A stretch of 64,000 nucleotides of DNA from Treponema sp. Lineage in GTDB: Bacteria; Spirochaetota; Spirochaetia; Treponematales; Treponemataceae. The stretch is from NCBI GenBank assembly GCA_017464425.1, contig JAFUDX010000028.1, positions 1 to 64,000 of the forward strand. The letters are read 5' to 3'. Both the position numbers and the translations under genes were made by a program. Shown here piece by piece: positions 7,322-15,745 of this stretch; the stretch's first letter is position 1, and each line of letters starts with the position of its first letter. The notes beneath the pieces were generated by a model, which saw only the letters and a program-made list of their open reading frames with translations, had not been told where the DNA came from and did not search any database.

Positions 7322-8812
7322 CTAGAGTTTATCCGCCACATCGCTGATTGCAGAAATTTGCGGAGCCAAATTCTCGTCGAAGGCTGCGCTCGCGCTTTCG
7401 TTTGCGTTCGTCACATTGTCTTCTTTGTGCTCTTTTACGAGTTGCGCCACCGTTTTTCGGTAAAGTGCGGGATTTTCGACATATTCTTCTTCGGGAATTT
7501 CAATTTCGGCGAGTGCTGCCATTTTTTGGAGCGTGTCTTCGATGGTGCACGGCTCGTCTTCTTCCTGGCACAAAAATTCTTCGATGGCGGCGTGCTTGTC
7601 GATTGCCAAGTCGATTTCGGCATTCGCGCCCTTTTGGTACACACCCGCGCTAATCATGTCGCGGTTATCTTCGTAAATTGCGATGAGTCGGCTGATTTTT
7701 GTAGCGGCTTTTAAAGTCTCCCTGCCACACACACGGCGCGAAAGACGGCTGATTGACTGCAACACATCGATTGCGGGGTAATGCCGCTGCTGGGTGAGCG
7801 CACGGCTCAACACGATGTGACCGTCGAGCGTACCGCGCACTTTGTCGGTAATCGGCTCGTCCATGTCGTCGCCGTCAACGAGCACATTGTAAAACGCGGT
7901 GATTGAGCCTTTTTCGCCCGTTCCCGCCCGTTCAAGCAATTTCGGAATCAAATCGAACACACTCGGCGGGTAGCCGCGCTGGGCTGGAGCCTCGCCCGTA
8001 GAAAGCCCGATTTCCCGCTGAGCGTGGGCAAATCGCGTCATGTTGTCCATCATAAGCATGACATCTTTTCCCTGATCGCGGAAATATTCGGCAATCGCGG
8101 TGGTGACATAGGCGGCTCGCAAACGGCAGATTGAAGGTGTGTCGCTCGTCGCAACCACGACAACCGAGCGTTTCATGCCCTCTTCGCCCAAATCGCGCTC
8201 AATAAAGTCGTTCACCTCGCGGTTTCGTTCGCCAATAAGACCGATTACATTGATGTCAGCGTTTGTGTTTCGCGCAATCATCGAAAGGAGCGTGGACTTC
8301 CCCACACCAGAGCCTGCAAAAATACCGAGTCGCTGCCCTTTTCCGCAGGTGAGAAGTGAATCAATACAACGCACGCCCGTGACAATGCGGCGGTCAATCG
8401 GAAGCCGCTTCATCGGGTCGGAAGGTTGCGCCAACACGGGGTAAAATTCGTTCGTTTCAAGCGGACCTTTGCCGTCAATCGGCGTGCCAGTCGCGTCAAT
8501 CACGCGCCCCAAGAGCTTTTTGCCCACGGGAACTTGCAGAATATGCCCGCTCGCCACGACTTCACAGCCGATTTCAATGCCCGTCGTGTCGCCGTAGGGC
8601 ATGAGTTTGACCGTCTTTCCCTCAAAACTCGTGACTTCGGCAAGCACTTCTTTTCCTGTAGACGCGATTTTGATTGTGCATATTTCGCCAATGACAGAGC
8701 GCGGTCCGTTGCTTTCGATAATCAAGCCTTTTACCGCCGTGACATGCCCCGTATAGAGAATCGTTTCCGTTTGTTTGATTGTATTCAAATATTTATTAAA
8801 AAAAGACTCCAT
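7322..8812 (-). CDS. fliI: Flagellum-specific ATPase FliI
   Basis: The 496-residue protein has the F1-beta-like fold of type III export ATPases. Walker A is GIFAGSGVGKSTLLSMIA (about 166-183), Walker B is VMLMMDNMTRFA (about 255), and the family signature STGEAPAQRGYPPSVF (about 275) is intact. It is roughly 45 residues longer than the enteric protein because of an acidic C-terminal tail after about residue 445. It powers delivery of flagellar substrates together with FliH and FliJ. A 114-bp gap holding a long inverted repeat separates it from fliH. Confidence 0.95.
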   Translation of the reverse strand: MESFFNKYLNTIKQTETILYTGHVTAVKGLIIESNGPRSVIGEICTIKIASTGKEVLAEVTSFEGKTVKLMPYGDTTGIEIGCEVVASGHILQVPVGKKLLGRVIDATGTPIDGKGPLETNEFYPVLAQPSDPMKRLPIDRRIVTGVRCIDSLLTCGKGQRLGIFAGSGVGKSTLLSMIARNTNADINVIGLIGERNREVNDFIERDLGEEGMKRSVVVVATSDTPSICRLRAAYVTTAIAEYFRDQGKDVMLMMDNMTRFAHAQREIGLSTGEAPAQRGYPPSVFDLIPKLLERAGTGEKGSITAFYNVLVDGDDMDEPITDKVRGTLDGHIVLSRALTQQRHYPAIDVLQSISRLSRRVCGRETLKAATKISRLIAIYEDNRDMISAGVYQKGANAEIDLAIDKHAAIEEFLCQEEDEPCTIEDTLQKMAALAEIEIPEEEYVENPALYRKTVAQLVKEHKEDNVTNANESASAAFDENLAPQISAISDVADKL

Positions 8813-8833
8813 TTCCCCACCCGTCTTTTTATG

Positions 8834-8923
8834 TTTCTCACAGAGCTTAAGAGTTCACAAAGAGTTTCTCTTATCATCAAATGTAAATCCAATCTCTGTG
8901 CTCTCTGTGCCCTCTGTGAGAAA
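8834..8923. repeat. Long inverted repeat of the CTCACAGAG family
   Basis: Arms TTTCTCACAGAG (8834-8845) and CTCTGTGAGAAA (8912-8923) close a roughly 90-bp quasi-hairpin with further CTCTGTG copies inside. It fills the fliH-fliI gap. The same family recurs at 38287 and, as a fragment, inside the FliK-like gene at 33587. Confidence 0.75.
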
Positions 8924-8926
8924 TTT

Positions 8927-9880
8927 TTATCCTTCCGCTACAGGAACTGTTTCGCTTTTCTGAATCGTCTTAATCGGCGAGATTTCTAGGATTGCCGTTT
9001 CGAGTTCGCTCAACTGATTCTGGATTCGCGCGTCGATTGCGCCGAAGTCGGTTTCGACCACACAGCCGCCCTTTTCAACGCTGGAATCTTCAAGCACCGT
9101 AATGCCCTGCACATTCTCAACCTGCTTGATGAAATCCTGAATATGATCGGTGGTGAGCTTTACATCGTCCATGTTCACACGGATTGTGACATCGCCCCTA
9201 CCCTTCACCTTCTTCAAGGCCTGCAAGACATTCGCCATAATCACGGATTTTTGGCTTTCAGAAATGATTTTTACGACTTTTCGCGTCATGAGAATCACAA
9301 GCTCAACGATTTGCTGCTCGGTCTCGCTCAAGATTTCTTCGCGGCGCGCCATAACGCCCTCTAGGATTTTGTGCGTGCGCTCAATAAGGCGGTCAACTTC
9401 GTCCTTTCCTGCGGCAAATCCGTCTTCGCGCCCTTTGTTCACGCCCTCAGAATAGCCGCTCTTTTTTAGATTTTCCTGCTCGGCTTTTGCCTCTTCGATG
9501 ATGCGAGAAGCCTCTTCCTGCGCGTTTTTAATGATTTCCTGCGCGTTCTGCTCAGCCTCGTTTTTGACGACCTGCGCCTGATTCGTCTGCCGTTTGACTT
9601 CGGCGAATGCGGCATCTTCGGCTTTTTTAAGAATTTCGTCAGCCTTTGCCTGCGCCTCTTGGAGCATTTGTTCTTTTTCTTTTTCCCACTGGACTTTAAA
9701 AGCCTCAGCTTCGCGGCGCAAGTCATCGGCAGTCGGCCCCGTGTACTCAGGAACGACTTCTTCGACGACTTCTTCTACCGGCGGCGCAAATTCATGGACA
9801 AGCTGCAACTTGAATTCGCCCTCTTTCGGCTTTAACTGACCAGGTTGAAATAATGTCTGCTGAAATAAATTTCTCGCCAT
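8927..9880 (-). CDS. fliH: Flagellar assembly protein FliH
   Basis: The 317-residue protein is a long FliH, the stator-like regulator that holds FliI at the export gate. The centre (about 55-160) is a Glu/Ala/Lys-rich coiled coil; the C-terminal third, with [14 protein letters not shown] and VNMDDV, is the globular FliH/HrpE domain related to V-type ATPase subunit E. It is normally directly downstream of fliG. Here fliG lies 17.7 kb away and fliH has its own candidate promoter (9919-9947), so it must be expressed independently. Confidence 0.9.
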   Translation of the reverse strand: MARNLFQQTLFQPGQLKPKEGEFKLQLVHEFAPPVEEVVEEVVPEYTGPTADDLRREAEAFKVQWEKEKEQMLQEAQAKADEILKKAEDAAFAEVKRQTNQAQVVKNEAEQNAQEIIKNAQEEASRIIEEAKAEQENLKKSGYSEGVNKGREDGFAAGKDEVDRLIERTHKILEGVMARREEILSETEQQIVELVILMTRKVVKIISESQKSVIMANVLQALKKVKGRGDVTIRVNMDDVKLTTDHIQDFIKQVENVQGITVLEDSSVEKGGCVVETDFGAIDARIQNQLSELETAILEISPIKTIQKSETVPVAEG

Positions 9881-9918
9881 GAATAGACTCCTGAAATCTC
9901 ACTGCACAAAGCACAGTA

Positions 9919-9947
9919 ATAGTATCATATATAGTAGATTTTTACAA
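9919..9947 (-). promoter_or_regulatory. Candidate sigma-70 promoter for fliH-fliI-fliJ
   Basis: On the minus strand TTGTAA (9947-9942), a 17-bp spacer and TACTAT (9924-9919) lie about 40 bp before the fliH start, which has a CAGGAG ribosome site. It would be required because the island separates fliH from fliG. Confidence 0.5.
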
Positions 9948-9997
9948 CTTTCTTATTTTATCATCGGCAAGAAAACGAGGGAAATGCACATTTATTT

Positions 9998-10025
9998 TTG
10001 AAACTCCGCGTTTTTATGCTATACT
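9998..10025 (+). promoter_or_regulatory. Promoter predicting a leaderless exonuclease mRNA
   Basis: TTGAAA (9998-10003), a 16-bp spacer and TATACT (10020-10025) are followed after only 6 bp by the ATG at 10032. Transcription would start at or next to the A of the start codon, and no ribosome site is visible. Confidence 0.55.
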
Positions 10026-10031
10026 ATTTTT

Positions 10032-10790
10032 ATGACATATCTTTTTTTTGACCTTGAATGTGCGAATAATTTTGGCGGAATCGGGAAAATCTGCTCGTTC
10101 GGCTATGTGCTGTGCAATCAGGATTTTTCGGTTATTGAAAGCGACGATTTATTGATGAATCCGGACACCGTTTTTGATTGGTATTTGTTTTCAAAAAACG
10201 CAAAGTGCAAACTCGCCTACCGCCGCGAGGACTATCAGGCGAATCCGAAGTTTTCCCATTATTACTCAAAAATCAAGTCGTTGCTCGAAGCAAAAGACCG
10301 GCTCGTGTTCGGCTTCGGTTGTTTGAACGATGTGGCGACGATTGCCTGCGAGTGCATCCGTTACGGAACGAAGCTCATAGACTTTGAGTGCCACGACATT
10401 CACAACGCGCTTGAACAATTCTACGGAACGAAAGGCTCGCTTGGTGCGTTCATCGAGAAATTTGAAATCGACACGCACGGCATGGAATTCCACGACAGCA
10501 AGGCGGACGCAATTTTTACGATGAAAGTGACCGAACGGCTTTTAAAAGACTCTGAAAAGCCCATTAAAGAACTGCTCGCCCCCTTCCGCCCGCTCGACAG
10601 CCGTAGCCTCAAGCACGCGAAAATCAAAAAACTCTACGCGAATTACTTGGAGCGAAAAGACGCCGCAAAAGCAAAGCCCACAAACGGAAAGCCCCCGCGC
10701 CCGCTCAAAAAAGTGACCGTGCCAAAAGATTTCGACGCGCAACGGGAATTACTGTTTGAGCTGGAACAACAGGCAAAAGAAAATAAATAG
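10032..10790 (+). CDS. DEDD-family 3'-5' exonuclease, DnaQ-like
   Basis: The 252-residue protein starts with YLFFDLECAN, the Exo I motif with its catalytic Asp-x-Glu. A central Asn-Asp (FGCLNDVATI, about 95-104) fits Exo II, and HDSKADA (about 157-163) is Exo III of the DEDDh type (H-D-x3-D). The basic C-terminal tail (about 195-252, KPTNGKPPRPLKK) may bind nucleic acid. It probably trims DNA or RNA 3' ends, either as a stand-alone repair enzyme or an island-associated nuclease. It is the first gene of the region between fliH and fliG, and it converges on the 2H-Vsr gene with a 3-bp gap. Confidence 0.75.
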   Translation: MTYLFFDLECANNFGGIGKICSFGYVLCNQDFSVIESDDLLMNPDTVFDWYLFSKNAKCKLAYRREDYQANPKFSHYYSKIKSLLEAKDRLVFGFGCLNDVATIACECIRYGTKLIDFECHDIHNALEQFYGTKGSLGAFIEKFEIDTHGMEFHDSKADAIFTMKVTERLLKDSEKPIKELLAPFRPLDSRSLKHAKIKKLYANYLERKDAAKAKPTNGKPPRPLKKVTVPKDFDAQRELLFELEQQAKENK

Positions 10791-10793
10791 CCT

Positions 10794-11933
10794 CTAGAAT
10801 TCCCGAAACAGCACCGAGTATTCTTCTTCGAGCCAAAGGGAGATTTTTTCGGCGGTGGAGCGGATTTTTTCTCGCCTAAGCCGCCCCGTTATCGAGCATT
10901 CCCACACCACGCCAACGCGCCAGCCTTCGGCGAGCAAAGTTTCGATGTCTCGTAAGTCGCGCGCACGGTTTCGCGTGAACTTTGCGTGCCAAAATTCGGG
11001 ATTCGTAGTGGGCATACGGAATTTTTCGCATTTGAGAGAATACAAGACCGATTCATCGAGCAGCGCGGATTGTATCAGCGATTCTTCGCTTTTCCACCCA
11101 TGCTCATACGCCGCTTTCGCGTCGTGCGCATGAGAGGAAATTATTGGACTTCGGCTGGGTTCCCAGCCATGCGCGTGCCAAAAGCAGCCGTTCACAAAAA
11201 TCACGGCTTTGTAGTGCGGAAACACGATGTCGGGCTTTCCGACAAGCCGTTTGTCGTTTTTGCGGAAGCGGAAGCCGAATTTGAACAATTGCGAGCGAAG
11301 GGAAGTTTCAAGCGAGCCGCCCGTGCTTCGGATATGCGCCATGTTGTTGTGGCGTTGCATGGGTGAAAGCGTGTCCGTAAGCGAATGGCGGGCAAGCTCT
11401 TCATACGGATTGCATTTTGCAAGCGACACGGCGATGATTTTTGCTGAAAGCGGAAATTTTAGGTGCGCCCAATTCATTCCCCTTTCAAACTGCTCTTTCG
11501 TTAGCTTCACGGCGAGGGCGACATGGGGAAAAAAGTTTTCGGGAAGATAGTTGCGGTTCGCGCCCGGCTCAAACTGCGGCAAAAAGATTTCATGCAGACG
11601 CGCGTTCATGGCTTTGAGTTTTTCAAATGAATCGGAGACAGTTTTAACAGAAAGAAAAATTACTTTTTGCTGAAAAGAATCGATGTCGTCAAAATCAAGC
11701 GCGAGGCCATGCTCCACGCCCGCGGCAAAATCCTCAAAGGCGGCTTGCAGGTCGCTCAGTTTTTCAGAAGGAACATGAAACATGCCGAGCGTAAGATGGA
11801 CGGGCGCATGTTTTTCAAGGAGCGTCTGGTTTTCGGTTACGCGGGCGAGATTTTCTGCAAGCGAGACGACGGCCTCTGAAAACGGCGCGTCAAACGAGAG
11901 GGAAAATGCGTAGGTTTCAACAGTGCTAGTCAT
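10794..11933 (-). CDS. Fusion of a 2H phosphoesterase and a Vsr mismatch endonuclease
   Basis: Residues 1-180 form a 2'-5' RNA ligase/cyclic phosphodiesterase-like (2H) domain: the first motif HLTLG (46-50) is intact, the second is FPHVALAV (136-143). From residue 185 a very-short-patch-repair endonuclease follows (TLSPMQRHNNMAHIRS), with Glu209, the KPDIVFP Asp235 and GCFWH253. E. coli Vsr nicks 5' of the T in T:G mismatches left by deaminated Dcm sites. Codons 254-276 are a 69-bp palindromic element inserted directly after His253, in frame. The ATG at 11933 overlaps the preceding stop (ATGACTAG); a TTG at 11936 is less likely. The cytosine methyltransferases it would serve are 9 kb upstream on the same strand. 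Confidence 0.8.
   Translation of the reverse strand: MTSTVETYAFSLSFDAPFSEAVVSLAENLARVTENQTLLEKHAPVHLTLGMFHVPSEKLSDLQAAFEDFAAGVEHGLALDFDDIDSFQQKVIFLSVKTVSDSFEKLKAMNARLHEIFLPQFEPGANRNYLPENFFPHVALAVKLTKEQFERGMNWAHLKFPLSAKIIAVSLAKCNPYEELARHSLTDTLSPMQRHNNMAHIRSTGGSLETSLRSQLFKFGFRFRKNDKRLVGKPDIVFPHYKAVIFVNGCFWHAHGWEPSRSPIISSHAHDAKAAYEHGWKSEESLIQSALLDESVLYSLKCEKFRMPTTNPEFWHAKFTRNRARDLRDIETLLAEGWRVGVVWECSITGRLRREKIRSTAEKISLWLEEEYSVLFREF
11106..11174. repeat. 69-bp palindromic element inserted in frame in vsr
   Basis: It shares its left flank ATACGCCGCTT, a GCATGAG core, GGAAATTATT and the right end ATGCGC with the element at 13015-13080. The internal hairpin differs: here a perfect GGCTGGGTTCCCAGCC (11153-11168). 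Its length is a multiple of three and it has no stop in the gene's frame. Confidence 0.8.
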
Positions 11934-12117
11934 CAAAGTCCCTGTCGTACGATTCGCGCCAGTCTTTTTTGCTCTTCCAGTTTACCGATTTTTCCTGCAA
12001 CATGTCCGCGTCTTCCCTGCCTTGAAACGTGCGCCACTCGTCGTATTTTGCGGGATTTTGCTTTTGAAGCGGAGCGTCCCTGTTTTTTTCGTGCAAGTCT
12101 TCGATTCCGTTTGCCAT
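11926..12117 (-). CDS. Small charged hypothetical protein, 63 residues
   Basis: Starting at the ATG at 12117 (MANGIEDLHEKNRDAP), the protein is 63 residues, very hydrophilic, with no membrane segment and an acidic end (DRDFDD). It sits 7 bp after the Nudix gene, and its stop overlaps the start of the 2H-Vsr gene in an ATGACTAG arrangement, which indicates coupled translation. An upstream in-frame start (12153) would overlap the Nudix gene and is less likely. I do not recognise a family. Confidence 0.55.
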   Translation of the reverse strand: MANGIEDLHEKNRDAPLQKQNPAKYDEWRTFQGREDADMLQEKSVNWKSKKDWRESYDRDFDD

Positions 12118-12124
12118 ACTGAAA

Positions 12125-12538
12125 TTATAGCGAAACTCGCAGTCGCTCTTCAATCGCGGGCAAAATCAACTCATCTGCGGGAAGCCATTTGACCGAACGA
12201 AGCGTTTCAGCTGTGAGCCATGCGGCGTTTTCGTGTTCGAGAAGTTCCAATTTACCAGAGATAATTTCGCACGCAAAGCAGTGCATGGTCAGGTGAAACG
12301 CGGAGTAGTCGTATTCTACCATGCCGAGAGATTCGCCCACACGTATTTCGGTGGCAAGTTCTTCGCGGATTTCACGGACGAGTGCGAATTGCGGCGTTTC
12401 GCCCTGCTCTATTTTTCCGCCGGGGAATTCCCACCACCCGCGCCAGTCGCCGTACCCGCGCTGGGTGGCGAAAACGGAACGCTCGCCTGCGGGAGAAGTG
12501 CGGAAGATGACGGCGGCGGAGACGGAGATGTGTTTCAT
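12125..12538 (-). CDS. MutT-type Nudix hydrolase
   Basis: The 137-residue protein carries the Nudix box GGKIEQGETP...REIREELATEI (about 37-61), with the conserved Gly near its end changed to Ala. Length, the WWEFPGGK motif and the late WLPADELILPAIE segment match MutT/NudG-like enzymes that hydrolyse oxidised or modified dNTPs (8-oxo-dGTP or 5-methyl-dCTP). The chosen ATG (12538) follows the Fic stop by 2 bp and has a GGGAAG ribosome site inside the fic gene. Being beside cytosine methyltransferases and Vsr suggests nucleotide-pool or mutation control, which is inference. Confidence 0.82.
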   Translation of the reverse strand: MKHISVSAAVIFRTSPAGERSVFATQRGYGDWRGWWEFPGGKIEQGETPQFALVREIREELATEIRVGESLGMVEYDYSAFHLTMHCFACEIISGKLELLEHENAAWLTAETLRSVKWLPADELILPAIEERLRVSL

Positions 12539-12540
12539 TG

Positions 12541-13623
12541 TTACAAGACTTCCCAATAGCCGTTTTTGTCCGCGCCGACACGCTTTAAAAGCCCCGCTTC
12601 CTGCAATTTCTTCATGTTGTTAAAGATATTCTTTTTTGCAATTCCCACAAGTTTTGAAAGTTCATCCATCGTGATATGCGGATTTTTTCGCAATTCTTCA
12701 AGTATTTTCTGCTGATTTACATTCACCTTTACATTCACCTTTTGAGTCACCTTTACAGTGTCGTTTGCAGTCACGCTTTCATCTTGGTTAAGACTTTTCT
12801 GTTTTTGGATTCTTGCTTTCAGCGCATGCAGAATCACTCCGAGCATAAAATCAACGAAAATGCCTGAATCATTCGCATCGGTCGAATCTTCAATCGCCTT
12901 GTAATACGCCGCCTGATTTTCCCAAATCATGTTTTCAATCGGAATATGCGCAAACACAGGATTCCATTCCGCCAAAATCCGAGACTGCCAGAACCGCCCC
13001 ATGCGACCGTTTCCATACGCCGCTTCGCGTCGTTTGCATGAGTGGAAATTATTTAAATTTGTGCCTTGCGGCACATGCGCATCATCAAAGGGATGGATAA
13101 ACTCAAATTCATAATGAAAGACCGAAGACTTTATGAGCGCGTGGTCTTGGGAATTTTTTAGCCATTCAAACAAGTCGCCAATCAAAAAGGGCACTCTGTC
13201 CGCTGGGGGCGCGATATGCGAAACGCCCTTCTTGCCCGCCACACAGACCGCGCCGTGCCTAAAATGCCCCGGATTATCCACAAGTCCCAGAGCCATCATG
13301 CCGTGCGCTTTGAGCAAGTCCTTCTGATTATACGGATTAAAATCCATAAACGAATCGTACGCCGTAATCGCGTTGCGGACTTCCTGCACTTCTTTTACCG
13401 GCGCGACCACATGCTTTCCGTCAATCAACGCCGTCACCTGCTCTTCGCTCAGCGTATTTCCCTCGATTGCGAGCGTGCCGCGAATTGTCTGCATACGGTT
13501 GACCTTCCGAAGCATGAGGGAGTCCTCCTGCTCCATGCGGATAGCGAACCGCTCCACCTGCGCGGAGATTTCAGCGATGAGATTGATTGCTTTTGCGGTG
13601 ATGGTAAACGGTGGGGTGTACAT
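12541..13623 (-). CDS. Fic-domain protein with its active-site motif split by a repeat
   Basis: This 360-residue Fic/DUF4172-type protein would normally transfer AMP to a target hydroxyl. The inhibitory helix motif TLAIEGN (S/T-x3-E-G/N) is at about residues 49-55. The catalytic motif should read HPFDDGNGRMGR, but here HPFDD (177-181) is followed by 22 extra residues (A182-Y203) before GNGRMGR. Those residues are encoded by the 66-bp element at 13015-13080, in frame. A winged-helix domain with TMDELSKLVGIAKKN closes the protein after a Lys/Val-rich linker. The loop insertion should impair nucleotide binding unless it folds out. The gene follows the LlaJI-type nuclease by 12 bp. Confidence 0.82.
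   Translation of the reverse strand: MYTPPFTITAKAINLIAEISAQVERFAIRMEQEDSLMLRKVNRMQTIRGTLAIEGNTLSEEQVTALIDGKHVVAPVKEVQEVRNAITAYDSFMDFNPYNQKDLLKAHGMMALGLVDNPGHFRHGAVCVAGKKGVSHIAPPADRVPFLIGDLFEWLKNSQDHALIKSSVFHYEFEFIHPFDDAHVPQGTNLNNFHSCKRREAAYGNGRMGRFWQSRILAEWNPVFAHIPIENMIWENQAAYYKAIEDSTDANDSGIFVDFMLGVILHALKARIQKQKSLNQDESVTANDTVKVTQKVNVKVNVNQQKILEELRKNPHITMDELSKLVGIAKKNIFNNMKKLQEAGLLKRVGADKNGYWEVL
13015..13080. repeat. 66-bp palindromic element inserted in the Fic motif
   Basis: Left flank ATACGCCGCTT, a GCATGAG core, GGAAATTATT and right end ATGCGC match the element in the vsr gene. The hairpin here is GTGCC-TTGC-GGCAC (13061-13074). It lies between the codons for HPFDD and GNGR, is a multiple of three long and has no in-frame stop. 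Confidence 0.8.
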
Positions 13624-13635
13624 GACAGGCTCTCC

Positions 13636-15681
13636 TTACACATCAATCACCTTTGGTGAAGTTCTGAATAAGACATCATTCAATCCATTTTCTTTTATTT
13701 TTGATTCAAGGGCTTGAAAATCAGCAATATTTTCATACGGATTATTCGAGTATACAGCATTTTCAACGGTCATTACATAATAAGTTTTTGCTTTTGGTTC
13801 CCAATCATTCATTTTAAAAGGAGAATTATCAATCATTCGCTTTAAGTTTTCCGCCGTCATCTCGTCAATTTTACATCGATGACTTTTTGTAATAGTTAGT
13901 TTTCCTCGTATGAACTGAGTTTTATCTTCTGTGTACAAAATTATCTCCGTGCAAGAATCAATGTAGGGATGCATTGGGTAACGAGTAAATTTTTGCCTAT
14001 CGCGTTCAATTCCAGTCGCATAAAAATAAAAAGGAAAGTCTTGTATTCCCGAAGCAATGCAATTTTCAACAACATCAAAATACTCTTTCCGCAAAAATCC
14101 CACAAGGATATGTTTTTTGCCGTCAGTAATCTGAATGATTGAATCATCGTTTTCGTTGTGATAGAGATAATTTGCGGTCGGAGATTTTTGAATCAAGTCA
14201 AACACTCGCGCGGTGTCATTCGCTTTTCCAAGATAAGCCGACCACACATCAGAGGGTTTCAGCTTTATCACTTGCAATGTCGGAAGTTCCTTGAATCCCT
14301 GATGCTGGGCAGTCCAATACGGAACATCGGCAAAATTCTGATTTACCGCAGTCTCGCTTTCCAAAGCGGGAATCAAAAAAGCGTTGGCAATCTCGCCAAT
14401 ACGGAACTCATCAATGAATGATTTTAAGGCGGCATTATACGCATACTGCTTTACCACATCCTCAATGCCGGGATTTCCGCGCAATTTTTTATTCTGAACC
14501 GAAAACAGATAGTATTTTCCGTCAAGAATGTACAAAGCGGTGTTGCCCGACTTTTCTTTTCGCAACGAGATAATATCGGGAATCAACCTGCCGTCATACT
14601 CAACGCTCTCTCCGTCAACCCGCCATTCCGGCCGCTCGACATAATCCGCTATGCACCGGGTTTTGTTTTCTGAAGTCACAAAATCTTTTTCAAGCAGATT
14701 CTCATCCGCCATTTTCTGAACAGTCCAAGAATCGGCATAGATATTTTTGAACATCGCGCCACAAGCCGTTTCCCACACAAGGTTGAACGCATTTGTTCCG
14801 TACAGGCTGAATGAAACATCACTCTGATTTGAGGAAAGCTCCGCAATGTAAGTGTACAGCGTTTTTAAGAGATTCTGCTTTCGCGTCACAAACAGATTTT
14901 TAATCTCGCGTTCAAGGCGGTACTTGATATAGTCCGTGTCGCCAAAATCATCCAAAGTCTGCTCGGTCAACTCCGCCCCTTCCAAATCAAACAGAGCAAG
15001 CAGATTCTCAACATTCAAATCTCGCGTGCATTTTGTAACAATTGCAGCATGAAGTCGGCGGATATAGTCAAAGTCATTTTCGGTATTGTCGTGCGTGAAA
15101 GTCTCAAGGTAATACGGTGTGTTGTTTTTGATAAACGCAAAAGTTTCGTTGATTGTCTTATCCCACAGAATCTCGCCGTCACCGTTTTGCTCGATAATCT
15201 CCTCTTGATTTGAATACAAGCCGTTGTCAAAGTAATCATGCAGAATGTGAAGCGAAATCGCCAGGCGGTTGAACACCTTGCTTTCCGCTTCTCCATTGTA
15301 AAGGTGAACAAGCTGCTCATTCTGATTGTATTTTTCGATTACCTTAATGACGGTCTTGAGTTTTTCAAACAGTTCCTGCTCGTTCGCATACTTGTCAATA
15401 TACTTGGGATAGCATTTAAGCACAAAGTCATCAAGCAAAATCACCCCGACAAAAGTGAACTGATAGGAAAACTCCGAAGAATCATCGGGAACTTCGCCCA
15501 CAATGATGTCTTGGTCAGAAAGGTCGGAGAACTCAGGCTTTTCGCGGCGGACGGTTTTAAGCACATTGTAGCGTTTCAGCGTGTTGATGCGCGAACGCAT
15601 TTTTTCCGCATTAAGAGAAAACACGTCTTGCAATTCGGAGAAAACATAATGCTGTCCTTCACGGAAATATGCGGATTTCAC
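13636..15681 (-). CDS. LlaJI-family restriction endonuclease subunit
   Basis: The 681-residue protein resembles the nuclease partner (R2) of LlaJI-type systems. Around residues 362-388, RLIPDIISLRK is followed by ALYILDGKYY, a PD...(D/E)xK active site. N-terminal regions contain YSYQFTFVGVILL-like strands and a long helical part, probably for DNA or partner contacts. In LlaJI this type of protein acts with an McrB-like NTPase and is opposed by two C5-methyltransferases that modify the two strands of the asymmetric site GACGC; all are present upstream here. It is preceded by an array of palindromes, so it may be separately regulated. Target specificity cannot be read from sequence. Confidence 0.68.
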   Translation of the reverse strand: MKSAYFREGQHYVFSELQDVFSLNAEKMRSRINTLKRYNVLKTVRREKPEFSDLSDQDIIVGEVPDDSSEFSYQFTFVGVILLDDFVLKCYPKYIDKYANEQELFEKLKTVIKVIEKYNQNEQLVHLYNGEAESKVFNRLAISLHILHDYFDNGLYSNQEEIIEQNGDGEILWDKTINETFAFIKNNTPYYLETFTHDNTENDFDYIRRLHAAIVTKCTRDLNVENLLALFDLEGAELTEQTLDDFGDTDYIKYRLEREIKNLFVTRKQNLLKTLYTYIAELSSNQSDVSFSLYGTNAFNLVWETACGAMFKNIYADSWTVQKMADENLLEKDFVTSENKTRCIADYVERPEWRVDGESVEYDGRLIPDIISLRKEKSGNTALYILDGKYYLFSVQNKKLRGNPGIEDVVKQYAYNAALKSFIDEFRIGEIANAFLIPALESETAVNQNFADVPYWTAQHQGFKELPTLQVIKLKPSDVWSAYLGKANDTARVFDLIQKSPTANYLYHNENDDSIIQITDGKKHILVGFLRKEYFDVVENCIASGIQDFPFYFYATGIERDRQKFTRYPMHPYIDSCTEIILYTEDKTQFIRGKLTITKSHRCKIDEMTAENLKRMIDNSPFKMNDWEPKAKTYYVMTVENAVYSNNPYENIADFQALESKIKENGLNDVLFRTSPKVIDV

Positions 15682-15745
15682 TCCTCAACGCTCCATAGTG
15701 TAAAACTGAATTGTCGCAACAGTGATACGGCAATCTTAACTAAAA

